Shown: positions 1 through 8,573, counted from the first letter of the stretch. The stretch: DNA of 64,000 nucleotides from Amycolatopsis marina (GCF_900111885.1 NZ_FOKG01000001.1:372001-436000); one strand, 5' to 3'. Numbers and translations are program-made. The notes: a model not told the origin generated them from the letters alone.

Positions 1-16
1 ACGCGCAGAGGGGACC

Positions 17-1552
17 TCATTGTTCCTCCTTGAACAAAAGGGCGGTACGCAGAACTGGTGGCAGGAGCGTTTCGGGGACGTCCTGGAAGGTGACGGGCCG
101 CTGGAACCGCCGGATCGCGGTCCAGCCGACGGAGGTGTGGGCACTGTCCGACGAGGCAGGAAAGGGCCCGCCGTGGGTCTGGGCTCCGCTGACGCTGACG
201 CCGGTCGGGTAGCCGTTGTGCACGATGCGGCCCGCGAGTTCCACGAGTTCGAAGACCAGCGGCCCGAGCCGCTCGTGGTCCTCGGGTTCGGAGTGGACGG
301 TCGCGGTGAGCGAGCCGGGCAACAGGCTCGCTGCCTCGGCGAAGTCGTCCTCGGAGTCGAGGTCGACCACCACGGCGAACGGGCCGAAGTGCTCCTCCAG
401 CAGCGCGGGCTCCCGGCGCAGGTCGGCCAGGGTGGCGAGCACCAGCACCGGGGCGGCCCGCAGCCCCTCGCCGGTCTCGGTGCACGGCTTCGTCAGCACC
501 TCGACACCGGAAATCCGGGTGCCTGCCTCGAACGCGTCCTTGGTCGCCTGGTTGAGCAGAATTCCCGGCTCCACCTCGTCGAGCAGCGCCGCCGCCCTGG
601 TTGCGAACTCCCGGCCCTCGGTCGTGAGCACGACTCCCGGCTTGGTGCACAGCTGCCCCGCGCCGAAGGTCATCGAGGTCACGAACCCCTGGACGACGGA
701 ATCCAGCCGCTCGCGGGCCACTGCGGCCGTGACGAACATGGGATTGAGGCTGCCCATCTCGGCGAACACCGGAATCGGCCGTGGCCGCTCGGCGGCGAGC
801 GCGGTCAGTGCCCGGCCGCCGCCGAAGGATCCGGTGAAGCCGACCGCGCGCACCTCCGGAGCGGTGACCAGCGCGGAACCGGTCTCGTTCCCGGCACCCT
901 GCAACAGGGCGAACGTGCCCGGGTGCAGCCCGCACGCCGCGACCGCCTCGGCGACACACGCGCCGACGAGTTCACTCGTGCCGGGGTGGGACGGGTGCGC
1001 CTTGACCAGCACCGGGCAGCCCGCGGCCAGCGCGGCCGCGGTGTCGCCGCCCGCGACGCTGAACGCGAGCGGGAAGTTGGACGCGCCGAACACGGCGACC
1101 GGCCCGATCGGGATCAGCACCCGCCGCAGGTCGGGACGGGGCGGAGTGGCCTCGGGGTCGGCCTCGTCGTGCACCGGCTCGCCGAAGGCCTCGCGCTCAA
1201 CGACGTCGGCGAAACCGAGCAGTTGGTTGCGGGTTCGGGCGAGTTCGCCCTCGAGCCGGGCCGAGCTGATCCCGGTCTCCGCCCGCGCGGTGGCCAGGAC
1301 GGCTTCGCGGGCGTCGCCCAGCCTGCTCGCGATCTCCCGCAGCAGTGGGGCCTGCCAGCGCTCGGGGCGTTCCCGGTTGGTCTCGAACGCGGTCCAGGCG
1401 AGCTTCGCCGCCTCGGCCACCTCGTCCGGCTCGCAAGTGGTGAACTCAGGGCCCGTGGTGTCGCCGGTCGCCGGATCCAGCGCCCGGAAAGCCTGGCCAC
1501 GGCCCCGGTACTCGTTGCCGGCCACGAAACCGGTTCCCTGCGCCGCCCTCAT
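17..1552 (-). CDS. Aldehyde dehydrogenase, probable 2,5-dioxovalerate (alpha-ketoglutarate semialdehyde) dehydrogenase
   Basis: A 511-residue aldehyde dehydrogenase. The active-site pattern is visible: the general-base glutamate sits in FAEMGSLNP and the catalytic cysteine in GAGQLCTKPG, and the cofactor-domain motif FGASNFP lies near residue 155. The wording of these motifs and the length fit the NADP-dependent ketoglutarate semialdehyde dehydrogenase branch, which oxidises 2,5-dioxopentanoate to 2-oxoglutarate. Its ATG overlaps the stop of the upstream dehydratase gene by four bases (ATGA), so the two are translationally coupled. The dehydratase is expected to make exactly this enzyme's substrate, which supports the specific call. 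Cytosolic. The stop lies only 16 bases from the window edge, so further genes of the pathway may follow on the left. Confidence 0.88.
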   Translation of the reverse strand: MRAAQGTGFVAGNEYRGRGQAFRALDPATGDTTGPEFTTCEPDEVAEAAKLAWTAFETNRERPERWQAPLLREIASRLGDAREAVLATARAETGISSARLEGELARTRNQLLGFADVVEREAFGEPVHDEADPEATPPRPDLRRVLIPIGPVAVFGASNFPLAFSVAGGDTAAALAAGCPVLVKAHPSHPGTSELVGACVAEAVAACGLHPGTFALLQGAGNETGSALVTAPEVRAVGFTGSFGGGRALTALAAERPRPIPVFAEMGSLNPMFVTAAVARERLDSVVQGFVTSMTFGAGQLCTKPGVVLTTEGREFATRAAALLDEVEPGILLNQATKDAFEAGTRISGVEVLTKPCTETGEGLRAAPVLVLATLADLRREPALLEEHFGPFAVVVDLDSEDDFAEAASLLPGSLTATVHSEPEDHERLGPLVFELVELAGRIVHNGYPTGVSVSGAQTHGGPFPASSDSAHTSVGWTAIRRFQRPVTFQDVPETLLPPVLRTALLFKEEQ

Positions 1553-2481
1553 GCGACTGCCGCCGTCTCGATCGCGGCCATGCCCTGCTCGATAAGCGTC
1601 GCCAGCTCCGCGCGGTGCTCGGGAGAGGCGTCCATCAGGGGTGGCCGGACCGAGCCCGCCGAACGCCCCTGGATGTCGAGCCCAGCCTTGACCAGCGCGA
1701 CGGCGTAGCCGTTGGTGGTGTGCCGCAACTGCGCGAGCGGCACGTAGAACTCGCGCAGGAGGGTCTGCTGGAGGACGTCGTCGCCGCGCTCGAAGGCGTC
1801 GAAAAAGGCGCGGGCGATCTTCGGCGCGAAGGCGAGGGTCGCCGAGGAGTAGGCCCGGACACCGATCGCCGCGTAGGCACGGGCGAAGGTCTCCGCGGTG
1901 GGCATACCGTTGAGCAGGAGCAGCTTCCCGTCGGAGACGGTGCGGATGCGCTGCAGCAGTTCGATGTCACCGTGGCCGTCCTTGAAGGCCACCACCTGCT
2001 CGATCTCGGCCAGCTTGGCGACCGATTCCGGGGTGAAGATCGCGGTGGACCGCTGGTAGGGAATCACGCCGAGCGAGGTGGCCGAGGCGATCTGCCGGTA
2101 GTGCTCGACCAGCCCGGACGGCGGCCCGACCTGGAGGTACGGCGGCAGGACGAGCACTCCGTCGGCGCCGCCCTGCTCGGCCGAGCGGGTGAACTCGACC
2201 GCGACCTGGGTGCCGCCACCGACACCCGCGAGCACCGGCACGGCGCCGTCGACGTGTGCGACCGCCGTCTGCACGATCTGCCGGTGCTCGGCGAGGGTCA
2301 GTGAGGCGAACTCGCCGGTTCCGCACGCGACGAAGAGCGCGGCGGGCTTGGCCTCGAGCATCTCGGTGAGATGCTCCTCGAAGCGCGGAAGGTCCAGCTC
2401 ACCCGACTCCCGGAACGGTGTGACGGGGAAGCCGAGGAGCCCGGTGAGGGAGTCGGTCAGCTGCGGATGGGCCAGCGCCAT
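1549..2481 (-). CDS. kdgD: 5-dehydro-4-deoxyglucarate dehydratase
   Basis: A 310-residue class I aldolase-fold protein of the DHDPS/NAL superfamily. Visible motifs are GTGEFASL (ketoacid-binding loop, about residue 54), the VIPYQRS segment and FKDGHGDI, whose lysine is the expected Schiff-base residue. The wording is that of 5-dehydro-4-deoxyglucarate dehydratase, which dehydrates and decarboxylates the sugar acid to alpha-ketoglutarate semialdehyde. The next gene is the matching dehydrogenase, so the pair converts a hexarate intermediate to 2-oxoglutarate. The ATG is preceded by AGAGG at suitable spacing. The gene is divergent from an IclR regulator across a 100-base region with palindromes. 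A different DHDPS-like activity is possible but less likely given the neighbour. Confidence 0.88.
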   Translation of the reverse strand: MALAHPQLTDSLTGLLGFPVTPFRESGELDLPRFEEHLTEMLEAKPAALFVACGTGEFASLTLAEHRQIVQTAVAHVDGAVPVLAGVGGGTQVAVEFTRSAEQGGADGVLVLPPYLQVGPPSGLVEHYRQIASATSLGVIPYQRSTAIFTPESVAKLAEIEQVVAFKDGHGDIELLQRIRTVSDGKLLLLNGMPTAETFARAYAAIGVRAYSSATLAFAPKIARAFFDAFERGDDVLQQTLLREFYVPLAQLRHTTNGYAVALVKAGLDIQGRSAGSVRPPLMDASPEHRAELATLIEQGMAAIETAAVA

Positions 2482-2490
2482 GAAGAACCT

Positions 2491-2528
2491 CTTGTCTACA
2501 AGTGGAGACGACGTCTATCGTTGTAGAC
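2491..2528. promoter_or_regulatory. Candidate IclR operator in the kdgD/IclR divergent promoter
   Basis: The 100-base gap between the divergent genes holds CTTGT-CT-ACAAG (2491-2502), a near palindrome AGACG-A-CGTCT (2506-2516), and an inverted repeat GTCTACAA (2494-2501) / TTGTAGAC (2521-2528). These nested dyads lie between the two start codons, where an IclR protein would control both directions. The binding assignment is inferred. Confidence 0.5.
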
Positions 2529-2581
2529 GGGAGTAAAGTCCCGGAGGGTTGATACGTCAAGGGCGCACTTGGGAGGAATTG

Positions 2582-3352
2582 GTGGCCGAAACGGCTGATC
2601 CGCTGGACGGCGGGGGTGTGCGGAGCGTGAAATCCGCGGAGCGCACCATCGCGCTGATGGAGTACCTCAGCGCCGCCGAATCGCCCCGGTCACTCCGGGA
2701 GGTGACCTGTGACCTGGCGATCCCCCGAGCAAGCGCCTACGCCCTTCTGGTGACGCTGGTGCGGACCGGCTGGGTGGAGCACGACGACTCCGGCTCCCGC
2801 TTCCGGCTTGGTATCAGAGCGTTACGAGCGGGTGCCGCGTACGTCGAGCACGACGACGTCGTGCAGCGCGCGCAGCCGGTGATGAACGACCTGTCCGACC
2901 AACTCGGTGAGACGATCCACCTGGCGAGGCTGGACGGCGACGAGATCGTCTACCTGGCGACGTGCATCTCCCGCCACTCGCTCGCCGTCGTCTCCCGGCC
3001 GGGCAGACGCCTGCCGTGCTGGGTGACCGGGCTCGGCAAGGCGATTCTCGCGGGACGACCCTGGAACGAGGTCGACGTACTGCTGCCCGAGACGCTGGCC
3101 GCGCGAACCGAACACACGATCACAGATCGCGCGGTACTGCGCGAGCAACTGGCGGAGATCAGCAGGCGCGGAACCGCCGTCGACGAGCAGGAATCCACCC
3201 TGGGGCTGCGCTGCTTCGCGGTCCCACTGGACTTCGGCGACACCGTGAACGAGGCGCTGAGCTGCTCGATTCCCATAGTCCGCCTGGATGACGCCAGGGA
3301 GAAGGTGATCATCGACGCCCTGCTGCAGGCGCGAGAAAGGATCATCCGATGA
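2582..3352 (+). CDS. IclR family transcriptional regulator
   Basis: A 256-residue regulator with an N-terminal winged helix-turn-helix (about residues 15-75, including the recognition-helix text IPRASAYALLVTL) and a C-terminal IclR effector domain (about 90-250, with GETIHLARLDGDEIVYLA and the ETLAARTEHTITD region). The start chosen is GTG 2582 because GGGAGGA lies five to six bases upstream. An upstream TTG at 2549 is in frame but has its purine run almost touching it. It is divergent from the dehydratase/dehydrogenase pair and most likely controls it in response to a sugar-acid intermediate. That target is inferred from position. Confidence 0.88.
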   Translation: MAETADPLDGGGVRSVKSAERTIALMEYLSAAESPRSLREVTCDLAIPRASAYALLVTLVRTGWVEHDDSGSRFRLGIRALRAGAAYVEHDDVVQRAQPVMNDLSDQLGETIHLARLDGDEIVYLATCISRHSLAVVSRPGRRLPCWVTGLGKAILAGRPWNEVDVLLPETLAARTEHTITDRAVLREQLAEISRRGTAVDEQESTLGLRCFAVPLDFGDTVNEALSCSIPIVRLDDAREKVIIDALLQARERIIR

Positions 3353-3487
3353 TCGCCACACGGAGGGTGATTGACTTCGGCTGCGACTCGGACAAAAGGG
3401 TGGGGCCTGGACACCCGCAGTAATATTGAACATCTCGCAGCCGACGCCGTCAGCGAGCCATGACCCGAGCATTCGAGGCGGCCACGC

Positions 3488-3979
3488 ATGGGCTATCCCG
3501 GCGACAGTGCACAGTCCGGACGACGAACCGGCCGCTCGGGTGCGCGCTTTCCCTCCGCCGAGTTGCTGGAGACCGCCCCCGAGCCCGAGTCCGCCAACGA
3601 CCCTGAAGGTGTCGAACCCGATGCCAGGGCGACTGAGGACACCTACCGGTTGCTGGTGCGGCCCTACGTGCTGACCAAGGGCAGGACACAGACGAGTAAG
3701 CACTACGCACTGGAAACGCTGATCACCACCAGGCCGGGGCCCGCGTGGAGCGGCGTGATCAGCAACGAGCTGCACACCGTGCGGGAGCTGTGTGTCGAGC
3801 CACGTTCCGTGGCCGAGGTCGCCGCGCTGATGTCGGTGCCGCTCGGCGTGGCGAGGGTGCTGATCGGCGATATGGACGACGCCGGTCTGGTCGAGGTGCA
3901 CGCGAGCGTGGCGACCCCCGAAGGCAGGCCCGACCTCGACCTCATGCGCCGGGTCCTGCGCGGCCTGCACGAGCTGTGA
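3488..3979 (+). CDS. DUF742 domain protein (orphan conservon component)
   Basis: A 163-residue protein. Its C-terminal 110 residues match the DUF742 pattern: LVRPYVLTKGRT, then ALETL, LCVEPRSVAEVAALMSVPLG, VARVLIGDMDDAGLVEVH and a final RPDLDLMRRVLRGL. The N-terminal 50 residues are polar and probably disordered. In actinomycetes DUF742 proteins usually sit in a four-gene conservon (sensor-kinase-like protein, roadblock protein, DUF742, Ras-like GTPase). Here none of the partners is present on either side, so it is an orphan. The start at ATG 3488 has GAGGCGG a short distance upstream. The molecular role of the family is not firmly known. Confidence 0.8.
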   Translation: MGYPGDSAQSGRRTGRSGARFPSAELLETAPEPESANDPEGVEPDARATEDTYRLLVRPYVLTKGRTQTSKHYALETLITTRPGPAWSGVISNELHTVRELCVEPRSVAEVAALMSVPLGVARVLIGDMDDAGLVEVHASVATPEGRPDLDLMRRVLRGLHEL

Positions 3980-4162
3980 AGCCGTGTGCAATATGGCCTC
4001 AACAGCTGAAGTTGTTCCTGGCACTGATGCAGCACGACGAGGGCTTCCGCACCTTGACGCTGGATGTCCTGCCTGAAGCGGACCGTGTGGATCCAGTACG
4101 CCGGCCCGAAGCACCCGAAAGCCACGGAGTGACCTGTGTCGCAGGTCCGGGTAGCTAACCGC

Positions 4163-4606
4163 TCAGCAGGTGGTGAGCAGCAACGCGTACTCGATGCGCA
4201 GCCTTCGCGCGATCGTCGCGGGCAGGTTGGGCAGGAAGTCGGCGGATTCGGTGCGTACCGGCTCGCCCGCGATGACGGGCACGGTGTGGCCGCGGTACTC
4301 GATCTGGCCGCCGCCCGCTGCCCGCAGGTTCTTCAGCCAGTCCCGGTCCGGGCCGTAGGTCAGCAGCAGCGCGAAGCCGCCCTCGACGGGAAAGGCGTTC
4401 ACCGGGGTTCGGTAGCCGCGCCCGGAGCGGCGGCCGGTGTGTTCGATGATCGCGAAGCCCGGCAGGCGTCCTGCCCAGAGGCGCTGGACCGGGTTGGTGA
4501 CGTGCCGGTTGAACCTGGCGAGACCTTCGGGGAGCCGCATACCAAGCAACGGTATCGCCGGCGACCAGGTCGCGCTCCGCAGACGGGTTCGCGACCGCGC
4601 GCTCAT
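4163..4606 (-). CDS. Nitroreductase/deazaflavin-dependent oxidoreductase family protein
   Basis: A protein of about 147 residues with the split-barrel pattern of the F420 (deazaflavin)-dependent nitroreductase family: HTGRRSGRGYRTPV, then a GGFALLLTYG strand and DRDWLKNLRAAGG. These match the family core that binds the deazaflavin phosphate and ring. The start is uncertain: ATG 4606 gives the usual family length, ATG 4540 is also in frame, and neither has a clear ribosome site. The open frame continues much further upstream but would run through the TetR promoter, so longer starts are unlikely. Substrate unknown. It is divergent from the TetR gene, and the palindrome between them could serve both. 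Confidence 0.75.
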   Translation of the reverse strand: MSARSRTRLRSATWSPAIPLLGMRLPEGLARFNRHVTNPVQRLWAGRLPGFAIIEHTGRRSGRGYRTPVNAFPVEGGFALLLTYGPDRDWLKNLRAAGGGQIEYRGHTVPVIAGEPVRTESADFLPNLPATIARRLRIEYALLLTTC

Positions 4607-4637
4607 CAGACACAGGCCAGTCGGGAGGGGTTGCCCG

Positions 4638-4664
4638 AAGAAGTGAATCGGTGGTTCACTTCTT
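4638..4664. promoter_or_regulatory. TetR-type operator palindrome
   Basis: Perfect 10-base arms AAGAAGTGAA (4638-4647) and TTCACTTCTT (4655-4664) are separated by seven bases and end two bases before the chosen GTG start of the TetR gene. Size and symmetry fit a TetR-family operator for autoregulation and for the divergent oxidoreductase gene. Binding is inferred, the symmetry is seen. Confidence 0.65.
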
Positions 4665-4666
4665 GC

Positions 4667-5263
4667 GTGGCTTACCGGCGCACTCCCAAGGTCCAGGCGC
4701 GGCTGGACAGTCAACGAGCGGCGATCCTCGACGCCGCTGTCGAGCTGCTGGCGGAGAACGGCTACGCGGGGTGTTCGGTCAACGCCGTCGCGGCACGGGC
4801 CGAGATCGCCACGGGCAGCGTGTACAAGCACTTCCCGAACAAGGCCGAGCTGGTCGCCGAACTGTTCCGGATCGTGGTCAGCCGCGAGGTCGCGGCGGTC
4901 GAGGCCGCCTCGCGGCGTGCGGGCACCGTCGCCGAACGGATCGTCGCCGTGTTCGAGACGTTCGCCCAGCGCGCCATGAAGACCCCCCGGATGGCCTACG
5001 CCCTGCTGGCCGAGCCGGTCGACGCGCCCGTGGAGGCGGAACGCCTGGAGTTCCGGAAGGCCTTCCGCAACATCGTCGCCGCCCGCATCGACGAGGGCAT
5101 CGCGGACGGCGTGCTGCCGCCGCAGGACTCGCAGCTGACGGCGGCCGCGCTGGTCGGCGCCGCGGCCGAGGTCCTGATCGGCCCGCTCACCACCGGCGGG
5201 CCCGACGTCCTCCCCGAACTGCGCACCCTCTTCCTTCGCACGTTAGGAGCTGGCCATGCCTGA
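4667..5263 (+). CDS. TetR/AcrR family transcriptional regulator
   Basis: A 198-residue regulator. The helix-turn-helix lies at about residues 12-58 (RAAILDAAVELLAENGYAG, then ATGSVYKHFPNKAELVAELF), followed by the helical ligand-binding domain. The start taken is GTG 4667 (VAYRRTPKVQARLD), the usual beginning in this subfamily. It lacks a ribosome site and sits two bases from a palindrome, so a leaderless message or use of the in-frame GTG 4643 or TTG 4631 is possible. Its stop overlaps the start of the acyl-CoA dehydrogenase gene, which makes it the first gene of a four-gene operon for acyl-CoA breakdown. Confidence 0.88.
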   Translation: MAYRRTPKVQARLDSQRAAILDAAVELLAENGYAGCSVNAVAARAEIATGSVYKHFPNKAELVAELFRIVVSREVAAVEAASRRAGTVAERIVAVFETFAQRAMKTPRMAYALLAEPVDAPVEAERLEFRKAFRNIVAARIDEGIADGVLPPQDSQLTAAALVGAAAEVLIGPLTTGGPDVLPELRTLFLRTLGAGHA

Positions 5264-6929
5264 TAAACCACCTGAGAGCGTGACTTCACCTCCGCTGAGC
5301 GCTGATACCCACGAGGTCACCAACCAGGTGCCGCCGCTGATCGGCCACGACGTCGCCGACGACCCGGCACTGCTGGAGTCCCTGCATCGCGAGGGTGCCG
5401 GCTGGGCCGAGCCGGAACTGCGCGAACTCGGCAGGCTCGCCGGCACCGAGCAGGTGCAGGAATGGGGCAGGCTCGCCAACGAGAACCCGCCGGTGCTGAA
5501 GACGCACGACCGGTACGGCCACCGCATCGACGAGGTCGAGTTCCATCCACACTGGCACGACCTGATGCGCGTCGCGGTCGGCCACGGCCTGCACGCGACG
5601 CCGTGGCAGCAGGACCGCACGGGTGCGCACGTCGCTCGCGCGGCGAAGACCTACGTGTGGATGCAGGTCGAGTCCGGGCACATCTGCCCGATCTCGATGA
5701 CGTACGCGGCGGTGCCCGCGCTGCGGCACACCCCCGAACTGGCCGGGAAGTACGAGGAACTGCTGGCCGCGACCGAGTACGACTACGGCCTGCGCGAGCC
5801 GAGCACGAAGCGCGGACTGATCGCGGGCATGTCGATGACCGAGAAGCAGGGCGGCTCGGACGTGCGGGCGAACACCACCATGGCTCGTCCCGTCGCGGAC
5901 GGCAGCTACGTCATCACCGGGCACAAATGGTTCACCTCGGCGCCGATGTCGGACATGTTCCTGACACTGGCGCAGGCACCTGGCGGCCTCTCCTGCTTCC
6001 TGCTGCCGAGAGTGTTGCCGGACGGCACCCGTAACCGGCTCCGGCTGCAACGGCTGAAGAGCAAGCTGGGCAACCGGTCCAACGCCTCGGCCGAACTGGA
6101 GTACGACCACGCGGTCGGCTGGCTGGTCGGGGAAGAGGGCCGCGGTGTCCGCACGATCATCGACATGGTCAACAACACCCGGCTCGACTGCGCGGTCGGC
6201 AGTGCGGCGGGGATGCACTACGGCGTCGTGCAGGCCGTGCACCACGCGACGCACCGGCAGGCGTTCGGCAAGAACCTCATGGATCAGCCGCTGATGGCGA
6301 ACGTGCTGGCGGACCTCGCGATCGAGGCCGAGGCAGCGACGACCGTGGGACTGCGCCTGGCCGGCGCAACCGACCGCGCCAACGCCGGTGACGAGCAGGA
6401 GGAGCTGTTCCGCAGGCTCGGGCTCGCGGTGACCAAGTACTGGGTGTGCAAGCGGGCACCCGCGCACGCGGCGGAGGCGCTGGAATGCCTCGGCGGTAAC
6501 GGCTACGTCGAGGAATCCGGGATGCCCCGGTTGTACCGGGAGGCGCCGCTGGCCTCGATCTGGGAAGGCTCGGGCAACGTCGCGGCGCTGGATTCGTTGC
6601 GCGCAATGGCGAAGCAGCCGGAGACGATCGAGGCGTACTTCGCGGAGGTGGACCTCGCGGCGGGTGCGGATTCGCGGCTGGACGACGCCACCGCGCGCCT
6701 CCGCAAGGAACTGTCCAATTTGGATGACATCGAGTTCAGGGCGCGCAGGTTGGTGGAGACGTTCGCCTTGGTCCTGCAGGGATCGCTGCTGGTCCGGTAC
6801 GGCGACAAAGCCTTGGCCGATGCCTTCTGCGCTTCCCGGTTCGGCGGGGACTGGGGCGTCGCCTTCGGCACGCTGCCCACCGGCATCGACACCCGTTCGA
6901 TCATCGAGCGGGCGCAGGTGCGGGCGTGA
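5256..6929 (+). CDS. AidB-like acyl-CoA dehydrogenase
   Basis: A 557-residue acyl-CoA dehydrogenase. FAD-contact motifs are visible (MSMTEKQGGSD near 200, GHKWFTSAPMSD, and the C-terminal LECLGGNGYVEESGMPRLYRE). The segment APLASIWEGSGNV and the overall length match the AidB branch. Family members in actinobacteria are generally annotated as isovaleryl-CoA-type or AidB-like dehydrogenases; E. coli AidB also binds DNA. The gene overlaps the TetR gene by eight bases and the next crotonase gene by four (GTGA), so the unit is tightly coupled. A role in branched or short-chain acyl-CoA oxidation is inferred from the neighbours. A DNA-damage role cannot be judged from the sequence. Confidence 0.88.
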   Translation: MPDKPPESVTSPPLSADTHEVTNQVPPLIGHDVADDPALLESLHREGAGWAEPELRELGRLAGTEQVQEWGRLANENPPVLKTHDRYGHRIDEVEFHPHWHDLMRVAVGHGLHATPWQQDRTGAHVARAAKTYVWMQVESGHICPISMTYAAVPALRHTPELAGKYEELLAATEYDYGLREPSTKRGLIAGMSMTEKQGGSDVRANTTMARPVADGSYVITGHKWFTSAPMSDMFLTLAQAPGGLSCFLLPRVLPDGTRNRLRLQRLKSKLGNRSNASAELEYDHAVGWLVGEEGRGVRTIIDMVNNTRLDCAVGSAAGMHYGVVQAVHHATHRQAFGKNLMDQPLMANVLADLAIEAEAATTVGLRLAGATDRANAGDEQEELFRRLGLAVTKYWVCKRAPAHAAEALECLGGNGYVEESGMPRLYREAPLASIWEGSGNVAALDSLRAMAKQPETIEAYFAEVDLAAGADSRLDDATARLRKELSNLDDIEFRARRLVETFALVLQGSLLVRYGDKALADAFCASRFGGDWGVAFGTLPTGIDTRSIIERAQVRA

Positions 6930-7774
6930 GCGACTGCATCCGGACCGAGACCGAGGCGGGCGTTCGCTCGATCGTCCTGGCGAGGCCAGAGCAGTACAAC
7001 ACGATCACGCCGGAACTGCGGGACGCACTGTCGGCGGCGATCGACGACGCGGACGCCGACCCCGCCGTCCGGGTGATGCTGCTGCGGGCCGACGGACCCG
7101 CGTTCTGCGCCGGATACGGGCTGGACTGGTCGACCGAGTACCAGGCCGGCGCCGAGGCCGAGCAGGTGTGGGACTCGGCGAAGGATTTCCGGATGATGTC
7201 CGGCTTCGTCGACGTCTACCTGAAGTTCTGGTACGCGGCGAAGCCGACGATCGCGGCGGTGCAGGGCTGGTGCATCGCGGGTGGCACGGACATGGTGCTC
7301 TGCACGGATGTGATCGTCGCGGCCGAGAACGCCGTCTTCGGGTACCCGCCGTCACGGGTGTGGGGCACGCCGACCACCGCGATGTGGGTGTACCGGATGG
7401 GTTTCGAGAAGGCGAAGCGCTATCTGCTCACCGGGGACGAGATTCCGGCGCGGACGGCGGCCGAGATCGGTCTGATCGGTGAGTGCGTCCCGGACGACCG
7501 GCTGACCGAGCACGCGTTCGGGCTGGCCGAGCGGATGGCGAAGCTGCCGGGAAACCAGCTGGAGATGTTGAAGCTGCTGTGCAACCAGACCGTGGAGAAC
7601 ATGGGGTTCGCCTCGTCGCGCACGCTGGGCACGTTTCTCGACGGAGTCGCCCGGCACACCGGCGAGGGACAGGCGTTCGTCGCCCGAGCCGGGCAGGTCG
7701 GCTTCCGGCAGGCGGTGCGCGAACGCGACGAACCCTTCGGTGACTACGGTTCCCGACCTCGTAGGGAGAACTGA
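6926..7774 (+). CDS. Enoyl-CoA hydratase/isomerase family protein
   Basis: A 282-residue crotonase-fold protein. The first oxyanion-hole segment is AFCAGYGLDWS (about residue 70) and the second is VQGWCIAGGTDMVLCTDVIVAAENAVFGYP (about 110-140). The glutamates usual for hydration are not obvious: the second segment continues RVWGTPTT, so isomerase, hydrolase or another crotonase chemistry is possible. It starts at GTG 6926 inside the stop of the dehydrogenase gene and ends inside the start of a second crotonase. Two crotonases in one operon suggest successive steps on one acyl-CoA or parallel substrates. Confidence 0.83.
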   Translation: MSDCIRTETEAGVRSIVLARPEQYNTITPELRDALSAAIDDADADPAVRVMLLRADGPAFCAGYGLDWSTEYQAGAEAEQVWDSAKDFRMMSGFVDVYLKFWYAAKPTIAAVQGWCIAGGTDMVLCTDVIVAAENAVFGYPPSRVWGTPTTAMWVYRMGFEKAKRYLLTGDEIPARTAAEIGLIGECVPDDRLTEHAFGLAERMAKLPGNQLEMLKLLCNQTVENMGFASSRTLGTFLDGVARHTGEGQAFVARAGQVGFRQAVRERDEPFGDYGSRPRREN

Positions 7775-8547
7775 TGGCTGTGCGCGTGGAGCGCTCGGGC
7801 CCGGTCACCACCGTGATCCTGGCCCAGCCGGAGAAACGCAACGCCGTGGACGGCCCGACCGCATCGGCACTGGCCGAGGCGTTCCGCGCCTTCGACGCCG
7901 ACGAGGACGCGGCGGTCGCGGTGCTGTGGGGCGAGGGCGGGGCCTTCTGCGCGGGAGCCGACCTCAAGTCGGTGGGCACGGAGAACGGCAACCGGCTGGA
8001 CGAGGACATCGACGCCGACGGCCCGATGGGCCCGACGAGGATGCGCCTGTCCAAGCCGGTGATCGCCGCGATCGCCGGGCACGCGGTGGCGGGCGGACTG
8101 GAGTTGGCGACCTGGTGCGACCTGCGGGTGGCGGAGGAGGACGCCGTGCTCGGGGTGTTCTGCCGCCGCTGGGGAGTCCCGCTCATCGATGGCGGGACCG
8201 TCCGGCTGCCCCGGCTGATCGGGCAGAGCAGGGCGATGGACCTGATCCTCACCGGCAGGCCGGTCGGCGCGGCCGAGGCGCACGCGATGGGCCTGGTGAA
8301 CCGCGTCGTCCCGACCGGTCAGGCCAGAGTGGCGGCCGAGGAACTGGCCGCGGACCTGGCTCGGTTCCCGCAGACCTGCATGCGCCAGGACCGGTTGTCG
8401 GTGCTGGAACAGGACGGGCTGGACGAGCGGGCGGCGCTGGAGGGCGAGTTCCGGCACGGGCTGGTGTCACTGACCACCGACAGTCTCGAGGGTGCGCAAC
8501 GGTTCGCCTCGGGCGCGGGCAGGCACGGAGACTTCGGGGCGATCTGA
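7774..8547 (+). CDS. Enoyl-CoA hydratase/isomerase family protein
   Basis: A 257-residue crotonase. Signature segments are AFCAGADLKSVG (about residue 60) and IAGHAVAGGLELATWCDLRVAEEDAVLGVFCRRWGVP (about 95-130), a standard oxyanion hole. The RRWGVPLIDGGTVRLPRLIG text is typical of actinobacterial enoyl-CoA hydratase/isomerase paralogs. The ATG shares one base with the preceding stop and is preceded by GGGAGA. It is the last gene of the TetR-led operon; a short GC hairpin (8553-8573) follows. Confidence 0.85.
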   Translation: MAVRVERSGPVTTVILAQPEKRNAVDGPTASALAEAFRAFDADEDAAVAVLWGEGGAFCAGADLKSVGTENGNRLDEDIDADGPMGPTRMRLSKPVIAAIAGHAVAGGLELATWCDLRVAEEDAVLGVFCRRWGVPLIDGGTVRLPRLIGQSRAMDLILTGRPVGAAEAHAMGLVNRVVPTGQARVAAEELAADLARFPQTCMRQDRLSVLEQDGLDERAALEGEFRHGLVSLTTDSLEGAQRFASGAGRHGDFGAI

Positions 8548-8552
8548 GGGGT

Positions 8553-8573
8553 GGGCCGCGTCGGCGACGGCCC
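8553..8573 (+). terminator. Weak terminator-like hairpin
   Basis: GGGCCG and CGGCCC flank a nine-base loop just after the last crotonase stop. There is no T tract, so termination is only suggested. Confidence 0.3.

Noticed and set aside
20..1708. Long plus-strand frame of 562 codons opposite the aldehyde dehydrogenase
   Set aside because: It is antisense to a gene with clear catalytic motifs. The translation is Arg/Gly/Glu-rich with no fold-like pattern, as expected in high-GC DNA.
3980..4162. Possible gene remnant after the DUF742 gene
   Set aside because: Short frames exist on both strands, but none has a start, ribosome site or recognisable text.
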